From Roseiarcus sp963779095 (lineage in GTDB: Bacteria > Pseudomonadota > Alphaproteobacteria > Rhizobiales > Beijerinckiaceae): 64,000 nucleotides of DNA. The notes below the pieces were generated by a model. It had not been told where the DNA came from, made no database searches, and saw only the letters and a program-made list of their open reading frames with translations. Below, in pieces: positions 1 to 8,755 of this stretch (position 1 is the stretch's first letter; each line of letters starts with the position of its first letter). A program made the position numbers and the translations under genes. Where the stretch lies: contig CAVZWU010000004.1 of assembly GCA_963779095.1 (NCBI GenBank), positions 1 through 64,000 of the forward strand. Reading direction: 5' to 3'.

Positions 1-109
1 GACATGGACTACCCAGGAAATTCCGCTTTGGGTCGAGAGTACGCGTTGCGGGAACGACGCCTCGCGGGCACGTTTGCGACGCACTCCGCGAGGCCACGCC
101 ATTCGTCAG

Positions 110-200
110 AGCTCGAATGCTCAGACAAAGTCAGAGCATCATCGACCTCGATCCCAAGATAACGGACCGTGCTCTCGATCTTCGTGTGCCCGAACGGACA
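110..200 (-). pseudogene. Tyrosine recombinase C-terminal fragment
   Basis: The minus strand encodes a short piece with GHTKIESTVRYLGIEVDDAL, the characteristic C-terminal catalytic stretch of a phage-type tyrosine integrase: the GHT box followed by the nucleophilic tyrosine in VRYLG. Nothing upstream supplies the arm-binding domain or the catalytic Arg, so only the tail is left. It is joined directly to a serine-recombinase remnant, which points to repeated integration and decay at this spot. Non-functional as it stands. Confidence 0.6.
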
Positions 201-215
201 CGCGCATAATGCACC

Positions 216-615
216 TTCTGTGAACTCATTGAAAATCAAAGGCCCGTGGTCGGGATTTGGTGTTAGCGGACGGTCTGATCGCTTGCGCCCGGTCAATCCG
301 ACCAGGTCTGCTGTCCTGATTGCCCAGGGAGCGCCTGGGCAGACCTGCCGCCCTTGATTTCGCCACGGCGAAGCATGCGCAGCGCCGTCATATTGCATAC
401 CCCGACCATTTTCGCTGCGGCCTCGAGCGTGATCTCGCCACGCTCGGCCCATTCGCCGTTGCGGTAGCCGGCGATCTCATGGTGATTGCGGAAGCCGCAC
501 ACGCGCTCCTGCGTCCAGGCGTTGCCGTATCCGGTCGCGAGGCCGACGCGATTGAGCAGGCGCGCAATCTGGCGATCCAGCATCAGTCGACCGGACGGCC
601 GGGACCGCAGAATTC
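216..615 (-). pseudogene. Serine recombinase C-terminal fragment, frameshifted
   Basis: From about 615 down to 355 the minus strand reads as the C-terminal region of a large serine recombinase (motifs IARLLNRVG, NAWTQERV, ITLEAAAKMVGV, MTALRMLRRGEIKG). The reading then continues in a second frame (QVCPGAPWAI, PLTPNPDHG) to about 216. The resolvase catalytic domain is absent. Recombinases of this type end with a helix-turn-helix that selects DNA, which fits ITLEAAAKMVGV. The break near 355 and the missing N-terminus make this a remnant; together with the adjacent tyrosine-recombinase tail it marks an integration hot spot. Confidence 0.6.
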
Positions 616-619
616 CCGG

Positions 620-777
620 AAGGCTTCTGGCGCTTCTCGAGAGCCGACAATCAGAAGATCGAGATCGATCGCCTCCTGCACGCGACGCACGGTTTCCAGC
701 ATTCCGACCGGATCGAGCGCGTCGGGAGAGGAATGGGACGTCGATAGCTGCGCGCCGACCTTCCAGGAACCGATCAT
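620..777 (-). pseudogene. Possible truncated N-terminal coding fragment, unknown
   Basis: An ATG at 777 opens about 50 codons with the GC-rich third positions typical of the chromosome (start MIGSWKVGAQLSTSHSS, later VQEAIDLDLLIVGSREAPEA). It runs straight into the recombinase remnant near 615. I do not recognise the family. The sequence looks like the first part of a real protein cut off by recombinase DNA, but a chance open stretch is possible. Confidence 0.25.
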
Positions 778-800
778 GAATTCTGACGCTCATCTCTGTA

Positions 801-1106
801 GGCTGCGTTGCTGAGATCGGGCATCATGTTGACAGCGCGATTCCCCGCCAACCCGGTTTCGAAAAGTATGCTGCAGTAAGCCAATGGAATCGAAGGGTCC
901 CCACAGAGGACGCAAGCGCGGACTTCCGCACAACGTCGCTAGGGATCGTGCGCGCTCGAAAATCGGAAGACCGCTCTGGGCGGGGAGCGCGCGCGTCGAG
1001 GGTCGCCTCGGGAAGGACCGAAGTCCGCGCCATAGCCGCTATTCAATTGCGCGCATGAAGCAGCCTTAGCCGCCCTGTCGGCGCGCAGTTGGCGTACACT
1101 TGCCGA
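801..1106. other. Intergenic, no gene recognised
   Basis: About 300 bases between recombinase remnants and the helicase gene. Short open stretches on both strands have no family resemblance or convincing ribosome binding site. This region should contain the helicase promoter, but I see no clear -35/-10 pair. Confidence 0.4.
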
Positions 1107-4079
1107 ATGCGAATCATCACCTACCGCGACCTCCGCCCCGGCCGCTTCACGAAGCCGCTCGAACGGCTGCGCGCGGGGCTTGGCCGCGACGACTTCGCCG
1201 CTGCCGGGCTGAAGAAACTGGCCCCCACGCCCTATTGGCGCGCCAAGCTCAGCGACGAGGCGCGTCTCCTCATGCAATTCGTCCCGTACAACGGCGAGAC
1301 CGTCTGCCTGTTTCTGGAGGTGATCCCCGATCACGCCTACGAAAAGTCCCGCTTCCTGCGGGGCGCGTCGGTCGATCGCGACAAGATCGAGGCTGGCCCT
1401 CACGATCTCGCGCCTCAACCCGAGCCGAGCGCGCGCTCAGGCTGGGAGCTCAAGTGGCTGCCGCCGGAAGCCGTGGAATTCGATCTCCTCGACAAGCCAA
1501 TTGTTCTCGACGCCGCGCAGGAGGCGGTGCGCCGCCATGCGCCACCGCTCGTCATCATCGGCCCCGCGGGCTCGGGTAAGACAGCGGTGACGCTCGCCAA
1601 GATGCGCGAGGCGATGGGAGAGGTCCTCTATGTGACGCTGTCGGCCTATCTGGCCCAGACGGCGCGCCGTCTCTACGGCGCGCATGGCTATGAAAATTCG
1701 CACCAGAACGCCGAATTCATGAGCTTTCGCGAATTCGTCGACACGATCGCGGTCCCGGAAGGCGAGGAGGTTCGCTTCTCAGCCTTTCGCACGTGGCTCG
1801 AGCGTCGGCGGGGCGGCCTCAAAGGCGATTTGCGGCAGGCCGACGCGCACGCTCTGTTCGAAGAATTTCGCGGCGTGCTCGGCGCGCCCGCGAGTGGGGC
1901 GTTGACGGAAAGCCAATATCAGGCGCTCGGCGTGCGGCAATCGCTCTACCCCGCGGGAGTCGCGCGCGCAGCCGTGCATGACCTCTTCGAGAAATATCGG
2001 ACCTGGCTGAAAGACGAGAAGCTATCCGACTTGAACCTCGTCTCGCACGCGTGGCGCGCCAAGGCGGAGCCGCGTTACGATTTCGTCGTCGTAGACGAGG
2101 TGCAGGATTTCACCAACGCCGAGCTCGCGCTGATCCTCGATACGCTGAAGACCAAGCATCATTTCCTGCTGTGCGGCGATTCGCACCAGATCGTGCATCC
2201 GAACTTCTTTTCGTGGGCTTCCGTACGCGCCTTGTTCTGGCGCACGGCGGAGGCGGCCGAGGACGCGCCCGCCGCGCGCGAAATCTCCGTCCTGCGGACG
2301 AATTTCCGCAATACCGAGGCCGTCACCGGCCTCGCCAATCGCCTCCTGAAGATCAAGCAGGCGCGCTTTGGCTCGGTCGACCGCGAGAGCAATTTCCTCG
2401 TCCGATGCGCGTCCAGCGCGACGGGCGCGGCGCAATTGCTCAAGGGCGATGATAAGGCCCTGCGCGCGCTCAACGCCGCCTCGCGCGCGTCCGTCCGCTA
2501 CGCGGTCATCGTCCTGCGCGACGAGGACAAGCCGGCGGCGAGGGCCCATTTCGCGACGCCGCTCGTCTTCTCCGTCCACGAGGCGAAGGGCCTCGAATAT
2601 CCCAACGTTATTCTGTTTCAGATGATCTCGGCAAACCGCGCTTCCTACGCCGAAGTGTGCCGCGGCGTGGCGCCGGGCGACCTCGAAGGCGAGGAGATCG
2701 ATTACCGCCGCGGCAAGGACAAGACCGACAAGTCGCTCGAGATCAACAAATTCTACGTCAATGCGCTCTACGTCGCGATGACGCGCGCCGTCGAGGGTCT
2801 GACGATCGTCGAGACCGACGTTCAGCATCCGTTGCTGCGATTGCTCGACCTCAAGGAGATCGCGGACGTCGCGCCGACTGCGGCTGCGGCGTCGAGCAAG
2901 GACGAATGGGCACAGGAGGCCCGCAAGCTCGAACTGCAGGGCAAGCAGGAACAGGCGCGCGCGATCCGGGAGACGTTTCTTACGGCGCGGCCGACGCCCT
3001 GGACACCCTGGTCGCTGCAAACCCTTCGGGAATGGACGCCCAAGGCGCTCGATCCCAGGAATCCGTCCGCCAAGATCAAACAGACCCTGCTCGATTATGC
3101 GCTGTGGCACGGACAGGGTGCCTATGTCGAAAAACTAGCCGAAGCGAATTTCGCGCCTGCGCTGGCGTTGACCCATCGCGGGCAGTTGCTGGCCCGCGTC
3201 GCGCAGACCTTGCACGAGGGCAAGTTCGTCGAGCTCGCCAAGGTTCCTGGATTCTGGAACGATCCCCGCAACCCGATGGGCCGCGCGACGCGTGCGGCGG
3301 CCGCGATGCGCGAGCGACAGTTGCGGCCCTATCACGAACGATCCCCAAAGGCCGTGCTGCAGGATTGCGACCTCTACGGCGTCGACCACGAGGCCTATTG
3401 CGGCGCGACCCCGCTGATGCTCGCCGCGCGCGCCGGGAACGTCGCGTTGATCGAAGCCCTGCTCGCGCGCGGCGCGGATCCGGAGCTCGTCGACGATTAC
3501 GGGCAGACCGCATGGATGGGCGCGCTGAATCGCGCCATCGACGACGAGGCCTTCGCGCGCGCCCATCTCGCGGCCCTGTTCGAGCGCCTCGGACCGGAGA
3601 CCCTCGACGTCCACACGGACGGGCGGCTCGTTCGCCTCGAACGCGGCCAAGGCGAATTCTGGCCCCTCGGGCTGATGTTGGCCGGCCTCAAGACCCATTG
3701 CGGCGGCCTGACCGCTAGGCCGCTCGGACCCTACCGATATACACGAGGCTTCTTCGCCGACGGCCTCATCGAGACGCTCGACCGTCTCCCGGAGCATCTT
3801 TGGCGGAAAGCACGCCGCAAGAAGGAGTATCTGAACGCCGTGCTGGCGCGGGCTGAGGTCGACTCCGGCTACCGGCCGGCCCGCAAGCTCTGGAAGCGGA
3901 GCACCGTGGGTTACTATATGCCAGCGCCCGACATGAGGCTGCGACGCAGGACGGCGGACGGCGAAGCCTGGGTCCCGATCGATGAGGCCCTCGCTCTGGC
4001 GGCGGTCGATGTCGGCGGATCACACTGGTTATTCCACGGTTACGCCCCGCCTGTGGACGCATCGGCATCGGCGCCATAG
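1107..4079 (+). CDS. UvrD-like SF1 helicase with ankyrin repeats
   Basis: About 990 residues. Residues 1-100 resemble a RelE/ParE-like fold (TPYWRAKLSDEARLLMQFV, then FLEVIPDHAYEKSRFLRG), a module known at the front of some UvrD-like proteins. The superfamily 1 helicase follows: Walker A GPAGSGKT near 152-159, Walker B VVVDEVQDF near 325, LRTNFRNT near 395, HEAKGLEYPNVIL near 490 and motif VI YVAMTRA near 555. Residues about 755-830 hold ankyrin-type repeats (ATPLMLAARAGNVALIEALL, GADPELVDDYGQTAW). A TTG lies 18 bases upstream (1089), but the ATG at 1107 starts the conserved MRIITYRD segment. The gene is intact and stands alone between recombinase remnants and an integrase. Architecture and position suggest a DNA-repair or phage-defence role; that is inference. 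Confidence 0.8.
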   Translation: MRIITYRDLRPGRFTKPLERLRAGLGRDDFAAAGLKKLAPTPYWRAKLSDEARLLMQFVPYNGETVCLFLEVIPDHAYEKSRFLRGASVDRDKIEAGPHDLAPQPEPSARSGWELKWLPPEAVEFDLLDKPIVLDAAQEAVRRHAPPLVIIGPAGSGKTAVTLAKMREAMGEVLYVTLSAYLAQTARRLYGAHGYENSHQNAEFMSFREFVDTIAVPEGEEVRFSAFRTWLERRRGGLKGDLRQADAHALFEEFRGVLGAPASGALTESQYQALGVRQSLYPAGVARAAVHDLFEKYRTWLKDEKLSDLNLVSHAWRAKAEPRYDFVVVDEVQDFTNAELALILDTLKTKHHFLLCGDSHQIVHPNFFSWASVRALFWRTAEAAEDAPAAREISVLRTNFRNTEAVTGLANRLLKIKQARFGSVDRESNFLVRCASSATGAAQLLKGDDKALRALNAASRASVRYAVIVLRDEDKPAARAHFATPLVFSVHEAKGLEYPNVILFQMISANRASYAEVCRGVAPGDLEGEEIDYRRGKDKTDKSLEINKFYVNALYVAMTRAVEGLTIVETDVQHPLLRLLDLKEIADVAPTAAAASSKDEWAQEARKLELQGKQEQARAIRETFLTARPTPWTPWSLQTLREWTPKALDPRNPSAKIKQTLLDYALWHGQGAYVEKLAEANFAPALALTHRGQLLARVAQTLHEGKFVELAKVPGFWNDPRNPMGRATRAAAAMRERQLRPYHERSPKAVLQDCDLYGVDHEAYCGATPLMLAARAGNVALIEALLARGADPELVDDYGQTAWMGALNRAIDDEAFARAHLAALFERLGPETLDVHTDGRLVRLERGQGEFWPLGLMLAGLKTHCGGLTARPLGPYRYTRGFFADGLIETLDRLPEHLWRKARRKKEYLNAVLARAEVDSGYRPARKLWKRSTVGYYMPAPDMRLRRRTADGEAWVPIDEALALAAVDVGGSHWLFHGYAPPVDASASAP

Positions 4080-4372
4080 CGGCGAGATGAGCAGCGGAGA
4101 AACCCAGTTGTTTCCAAATCAAGGAAGGCAGGCCTCGACGCCAAAAGGAAACAAACAAATGGACGGCAGCTCCTGGCGCATCTGCCAGTAGCGGCTACGG
4201 CAGCTTTCGGGAGCTTTGCGTCCGTAGCGGGAGCCGACCGGGAATGCGTGCTTCGGGTCGAAACCGGTCCAACTGATTGGGTTAACGCGACTGCTATGAT
4301 CGGGGTCACAAGGCCAGTAGCGACTTCTCTATTCGGAGACCCATTCGGCGCGCGGGGGTCCAGCGGAACCGA

Positions 4373-5428
4373 TCAGCTCTGGGAACAGGCTGCGTCGAGC
4401 GCATTCAAAGCCGCGCGCCCATCATGCAACGAGTGCGTGTAATATTGCAGGGTGACATTCGGCGTTTTGTGACCGGCCAGCTTCGCCGCCGTCGCTACAT
4501 CGATGCCGCTTGCTTGAAGCATCGATATGAAGCTCGCCCTCGCGGAATGAATGCTTACTGGCGGCATTCCCATTCGTCGGAGCGCGGGTCGCCAAATTCG
4601 ATGCAGAAAACTGGAGTAGAGCAACACGCCGCCTTGGGGCGCGGGGAACACGCGCTCGAGGGAGGGACAGGTCGGCTTCCACTCCGCGAGCATTCGGCAG
4701 AGCGTCCCGCTCATCGGTATGATGCGCTGACCCGACGCCGTCTTCGTCGTCTCGATCAACTTGCCAGTCTGCTTGTCCTGAACGCGCTTGATGTGGACCA
4801 CGCAAGCATCGAGATCCACGCAATCCCAGCACAACCCGAGCTGCTCCGATATGCGGGTTCCGGCTAGAAACGGAAACGCGACATAGACGTCGCCGCTGGC
4901 GATCACGGCTCGGACCTGATCGATGCTGAGATGCTTACGGTTTGGTCGCTCGAGGCGCTTTTGCAAGTTCGTCGGCATTGCGATCGAGCGCGTTCCAGTA
5001 TCTTCGGCGTGAAGGGCGAGCGCCGACTTCAGCACCGACAGCGCCTTGTTCGCCGAGTAAACCGTATCGATGCCGTCGTGCCATTCGCGGATTGACTTGG
5101 TGGTCAGCTTGTCGACGCGGACGCTGGTCAGCGGCTCGAGCAGCTTCGCCCTGTGTTCATAGGTCGTGTGGGTGTTGCCCCGCGTCGTGCGCTTTCGCGT
5201 TTCAAGCCAAGCGCGAATCGCGTCGCCGACAGTCACGTTCGATGGTCTGGCGGGCGCCTCACTCGTCAGCAGCCGGTTCCTGAACTCGGCAGCCTCAATT
5301 CGCGTCTCGAAGAAGCGCTGATTGCGCACGCCATCAACGTGCCAACCCACGATCCAACGAACTTGATGCTTGATGCTTCCGTCTCGTTGGACCCGGCGGC
5401 GTTTGCGGCGAGTGATGCTGGCTTCCAT
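4373..5428 (-). CDS. Site-specific tyrosine integrase
   Basis: 351 residues from the ATG at 5428, which precedes a basic N-terminus (MEASITRRKRRR); codons further upstream have no family resemblance. It has an N-terminal arm-binding-like region (30-60), a core-binding SAM-like domain (65-140, VGDAIRAWLETRKRTT) and a complete catalytic set: Arg192 (GTRISEQLGL), Lys229 (TTKTASGQR), His294/Arg297 (SIHSARASF), His320 (LAGHKTPNV) and Tyr329/330. It probably catalyses integration and excision of the surrounding island. It converges on the helicase gene with a 293 bp gap in which I see no gene. Its own attachment site is not visible next to it. Confidence 0.9.
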   Translation of the reverse strand: MEASITRRKRRRVQRDGSIKHQVRWIVGWHVDGVRNQRFFETRIEAAEFRNRLLTSEAPARPSNVTVGDAIRAWLETRKRTTRGNTHTTYEHRAKLLEPLTSVRVDKLTTKSIREWHDGIDTVYSANKALSVLKSALALHAEDTGTRSIAMPTNLQKRLERPNRKHLSIDQVRAVIASGDVYVAFPFLAGTRISEQLGLCWDCVDLDACVVHIKRVQDKQTGKLIETTKTASGQRIIPMSGTLCRMLAEWKPTCPSLERVFPAPQGGVLLYSSFLHRIWRPALRRMGMPPVSIHSARASFISMLQASGIDVATAAKLAGHKTPNVTLQYYTHSLHDGRAALNALDAACSQS

Positions 5429-5613
5429 AGCGCGAATTAAAACACGGCAAACTGTGGTTACACAATTATACTGTGTGGTTCTGGCTCGTCGCCGCGTCCA
5501 ACCCCAATTCGGCAACTCTAAATCGCGATGATTGCCCATGCAGCTGGCGCGGGGCCTGGGCTGGTCGAGGGCCTCTTGAACCGGCCGCTGCAATCACGCA
5601 TTGCCAACACCAC

Positions 5614-5641
5614 AATTATGGTAATTCAATTCCATTAATGG
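5614..5641. promoter_or_regulatory. Near-palindromes upstream of Rrf2 gene
   Basis: Two AT-rich symmetric motifs lie 70-100 bases before the Rrf2 start: the near-palindrome ACCACAATTATGGT followed by the perfect CCATTAATGG (5632-5641). They could be operators for the Rrf2 regulator itself. The gene has a strong ribosome binding site (AGGAGGT, about 5698-5704). Confidence 0.35.
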
Positions 5642-5708
5642 TCAGGGCAATCCTCCGGTATCGTTGGTGGCAGTACACAAGCCGCCGACACATCGTAGGA
5701 GGTAGGAC

Positions 5709-6167
5709 ATGAATTTGTTATCGCGACGGAGCATACTCGCAATCGCCGCCGTAGTCGACGTCGCGTTGCATTCGCGCTCGGCTCCAGTTGCCGCCAAAGC
5801 CTTGGCTGCGCGTCATAAATTGCCCACACGCCACCTGGAGACGTTGCTCCAGGGGCTGGTTCACGCGAAGATCCTCAAGGGCGTGCGCGGGCCCCGAGGC
5901 GGCTACGACCTGGCGCGCGATCGCCGACGCATCACCGTGGGCGAGATCGTGCGCATCGCGATGTCGCTGAGCACCGCCGATCCGGAAGATCTCGGCGCAA
6001 ACTCGGTGCTGCTCGAGCGGGTGATCGACCCGGCGGTGCGCAGGGCGGGCGAGACCTTTCTCGCCAATCTCGATGCGATCACGGTCGAGCAGATGTGCGA
6101 GACGGCCGAGAAGGCGCATGTGCTCGACGACGAGAGGGTCAGCGTGTTGATTTCCACTGAGAGCTGA
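5709..6167 (+). CDS. Rrf2 family transcriptional regulator, 3' end altered by IS
   Basis: 152 residues. The N-terminal winged helix is typical of Rrf2 (LSRRSILAIAAVVDVALHS, then the recognition-helix region and the wing GVRGPRGGYDLARDRR at about 58-73). No cysteine cluster of the IscR/NsrR type is present (one Cys only, near 137), so an Fe-S sensor is unlikely. The start is set by a strong AGGAGG upstream. The last ~8 codons and the stop lie inside the left end of the IS21 element (from 6145), so the native tail was replaced; the DNA-binding domain should still be intact. What it controlled downstream has been displaced by the insertion. Confidence 0.8.
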   Translation: MNLLSRRSILAIAAVVDVALHSRSAPVAAKALAARHKLPTRHLETLLQGLVHAKILKGVRGPRGGYDLARDRRRITVGEIVRIAMSLSTADPEDLGANSVLLERVIDPAVRRAGETFLANLDAITVEQMCETAEKAHVLDDERVSVLISTES

Positions 6168-6256
6168 CCCGGGCGCCACGGGTTTTTCCACCGAGAACTG
6201 ACCCATGTTCGAACCCTTCCCCCTTGGCCTAGGCGGGGGACGATGGAGTGATCGAC

Positions 6257-7789
6257 ATGGAGTTACTGAGCGTCATCCGACGCTGGCACTACCGGGACCA
6301 TTTCTCGATCCGAGAGATATCGCGGCGCACGGGGCTGTCGAGGAACACAGTCCGCAAATATCTGCGCTCGGACACCGTTGAACCGAGGTTCAACATCCCT
6401 GACCGCCCGAGCAAGCTGGACCCTTACGCCGACAAGCTGTCGCATATGCTGCGGCAGGAGGCGGGGAAGTCCCGCAAGCAGAAGCGGACGACCAAGCAAT
6501 TGCACGCCGATCTGGCCGCCCTCGGTTACGACGGCTCCTACAATCGCGTGGCGGCCTTCGCTCGCGACTGGAAGGCCGCTCGGCAACAGGAACAGAAGAC
6601 GTGCGGCCGCGGCGTGTTCGTGCCGCTGGCGTTTTTGCCGGGCGAGGCGTTCCAGTTCGACTGGTCGGAAGATTGGGCGATCATTGCCGGCGAGCGAACC
6701 AAGCTGCAGGTCGCTCACTTCAAACTGTCCTGCAGCCGCGCCTTCTTCCTCCGGGCCTACCCGCAGCAGACCCACGAGATGCTGTTCGACGCCCATAACC
6801 ACGCCTTCCGCGTGCTGGGCGGCGTTCCCCGGCGAGGCATCTACGACAACATGCGCACTGCGGTCGACAAAGTCGGGCGCGGCAAGAACCGCCAGGTCAA
6901 CGCACGGTTCGCAGCCATGGTCAGCCACTTCCTGTTCGAGGCGGAGTTCTGCAATCCGGCGTCCGGTTGGGAGAAGGGGCAGATCGAGAAGAACGTCCAG
7001 GACGCCCGCCATCGGCTCTGGCAGCCCATGCCCAGCTTCCCCTCCCTGGCGGCGCTGAACGACTGGCTGGAGATGCGATGCAGGGAGCTGTGGGAGCAGA
7101 CGCCGCACGCCTCGCATCCTGGCGCGATTGCCGACGCCTGGGCCGAAGAGGTCCAGCATCTGATGCAGCCTTCGCGCCCGTTCGACGGCTTCGTCGAATA
7201 CGCCAAGCGCGTGTCGCCGACGTGCCTGGTCCATCTGGACCGCAATCGCTATAGCGTGCCGGCCTCCTTCGCCAATCGTCCAGTCAGCGTACGAGTCTAT
7301 CCCGAACGCATCGTTGTCGCCGCCGAGGGACAAGTCGTCTGCGAACATCGCCGCGTTTTTGCCCGCTCCCACCAACGCAAGAGCACGACCACCGTTTTCG
7401 ATTGGCGGCACTATCTGGCGGTCATTCAGCGCAAACCGGGCGCACTCCGCAACGGCGCGCCGTTCGCCGAACTCCCGCCTGCCTTCCGTGCCTTGCAACA
7501 GCGCATGCTCAAGACGCCGGGCGGCGACCGCGAGATGGTCGAGATTCTGGCTCTCGTCCTCCAGCATGACGAGCAGGCCGTGCTCACTGCCGTCGAACTG
7601 GCTCTGGAGGCCGGCGTGCCGACCAAGACGCACATTCTGAACCTGCTGCACCGGTTGATTGACGGCAAGCCAATCGACCCACCCGTCGTGAAGCCGCCTA
7701 ATGCTTTGACGCTCACCTCCGAGCCGCAGGCCAACGTCGAACGCTACGATGCGCTGCGCCAAGCCCGGGAGGCGCGCCATGCGTCATAA
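6257..7789 (+). CDS. istA: IS21 transposase IstA
   Basis: About 510 residues. An N-terminal helix-turn-helix (residues 10-40, HYRDHFSIREISRRTGLSR) is followed by an rve-type DDE integrase core: the first Asp in FQFDWSEDW near 134, the second in the IYDNMRTAVDKV region near 195 and the Glu in GWEKGQIEKNV near 240. A C-terminal beta-barrel-like region contains LDRNRYSVPA. ATG 6257 is preferred over GTG 6248 because GGAG at 6244-6247 is well spaced for it. The stop overlaps the istB start, as usual in IS21, giving coupled translation. IstA binds the terminal repeats and catalyses strand transfer. Confidence 0.92.
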   Translation: MELLSVIRRWHYRDHFSIREISRRTGLSRNTVRKYLRSDTVEPRFNIPDRPSKLDPYADKLSHMLRQEAGKSRKQKRTTKQLHADLAALGYDGSYNRVAAFARDWKAARQQEQKTCGRGVFVPLAFLPGEAFQFDWSEDWAIIAGERTKLQVAHFKLSCSRAFFLRAYPQQTHEMLFDAHNHAFRVLGGVPRRGIYDNMRTAVDKVGRGKNRQVNARFAAMVSHFLFEAEFCNPASGWEKGQIEKNVQDARHRLWQPMPSFPSLAALNDWLEMRCRELWEQTPHASHPGAIADAWAEEVQHLMQPSRPFDGFVEYAKRVSPTCLVHLDRNRYSVPASFANRPVSVRVYPERIVVAAEGQVVCEHRRVFARSHQRKSTTTVFDWRHYLAVIQRKPGALRNGAPFAELPPAFRALQQRMLKTPGGDREMVEILALVLQHDEQAVLTAVELALEAGVPTKTHILNLLHRLIDGKPIDPPVVKPPNALTLTSEPQANVERYDALRQAREARHAS

Positions 7790-8573
7790 TCCCGCCGCTG
7801 GCGCCGTCGTCATCATGCTGCGCACCCTCAAAATGCACGGCATGGCTCAGGCGGTCGGCGAGCTGACCGAGCAAGGCTCTCCGGCCTTTGAGGCGGCGCT
7901 GCCCATCCTATCGCAGCTCTTGAAGGCGGAAACAGCCGACAGGGAGGTAAGGTCGACGGCCTACCAGCTCAAAGCGGCCCGCTTTCCGAACTATCGCGAC
8001 CTTGCCGGCTTCGACTTCGCCAGCAGCGAGGTCAACGAGGCGCTCACACGTCAACTCCATCGTTGCGAGTTCCTGGAAGACGCCCACAATGTCGTCCTGG
8101 TCGGCGGCCCCGGCACGGGCAAGACGCATCTCGCCACCGCGATCGGCGTCCAGGCGATCGAGCATCATCGCAAGCGCGTCCGCTTCTTCTCCACCGTCGA
8201 ACTCGTCAACGCTCTCGAACAAGAGAAGCTTCAGGGCAAGCCAGGACAGATCGCCGCCCGGCTCACTCACTCCGATCTCGTCATCCTCGACGAGCTTGGC
8301 TACCTGCCGTTCAGCGCCTCCGGCGGGGCGTTGCTCTTCCATCTGCTGAGCAAGCTCTACGAGCGTGCCAGCGTCATCATCACAACCAATCTCAGCTTCG
8401 GCGAGTGGGCAACCGTGTTCGGCGACCCGAAGATGACGACCGCTCTACTCGATCGTCTCACCCACCGCTGCCACATTCTCGAAACCGGAAACGACAGCTT
8501 CCGCTTCAAGAACAGCTCGGCGAAAGCCGCCAAACCCGCAAAGGAGAAACCTCGAAACTTGACGAACGCCTGA
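7779..8573 (+). CDS. istB: IS21 helper ATPase IstB
   Basis: 264 residues from the ATG at 7779, which overlaps the last codons of istA. A DnaC/DnaA-like AAA+ domain is present with Walker A GGPGTGKTH near 109-117 and Walker B LVILDELGYLP near 167, plus the sensor region VIITTNLSFGEW. IstB oligomerises on target DNA and activates IstA. It ends in a basic tail (KAAKPAKEKPRN). No disruption is seen. Confidence 0.92.
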   Translation: MRHNPAAGAVVIMLRTLKMHGMAQAVGELTEQGSPAFEAALPILSQLLKAETADREVRSTAYQLKAARFPNYRDLAGFDFASSEVNEALTRQLHRCEFLEDAHNVVLVGGPGTGKTHLATAIGVQAIEHHRKRVRFFSTVELVNALEQEKLQGKPGQIAARLTHSDLVILDELGYLPFSASGGALLFHLLSKLYERASVIITTNLSFGEWATVFGDPKMTTALLDRLTHRCHILETGNDSFRFKNSSAKAAKPAKEKPRNLTNA

Positions 8574-8755
8574 TCCCAAAACCATCATCAAGCCGGGTCA
8601 GTTCTCAATGGAAATCCCGGGTCAGTTCTCGACGGAAATCGACAAGCTAACGTCGCCGTCCAATCTCGCTTGTGACTGCGACGAGCACCACTGTACCCTA
8701 ATCAATCCCGGGCGAGGTCGTGCGGCAATTCATCGCCGGGTCTGCCCATCCCCAC

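Larger units (their letters stand above)
6145..8644 (+). mobile_element. Complete IS21-family insertion sequence
   Basis: A 2.5 kb element with istA and istB in IS21 order and multiple terminal repeats. The outer ends match as TGTTGATTTCC at 6145 and, in reverse complement, TGTCGATTTCC ending at 8644. Each end has two copies of a repeat around GAGAACTGACCC (left near 6158-6170 and 6190-6203, right near 8594-8605 and 8619-8630), the usual transposase sites of this family. Flanks are AGCG on the left and AGCT on the right; a clean 4-8 bp target duplication is not obvious. Both genes look intact, so the element may be active. Confidence 0.85.

Noticed and set aside
2022..3110. Long minus-strand open stretch inside the helicase gene
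   Set aside because: It mirrors helicase codons, has no family motifs or ribosome binding site, and the plus-strand gene is intact.
6263..7780. Minus-strand open stretch spanning istA
   Set aside because: Antisense shadow of a well-supported transposase.
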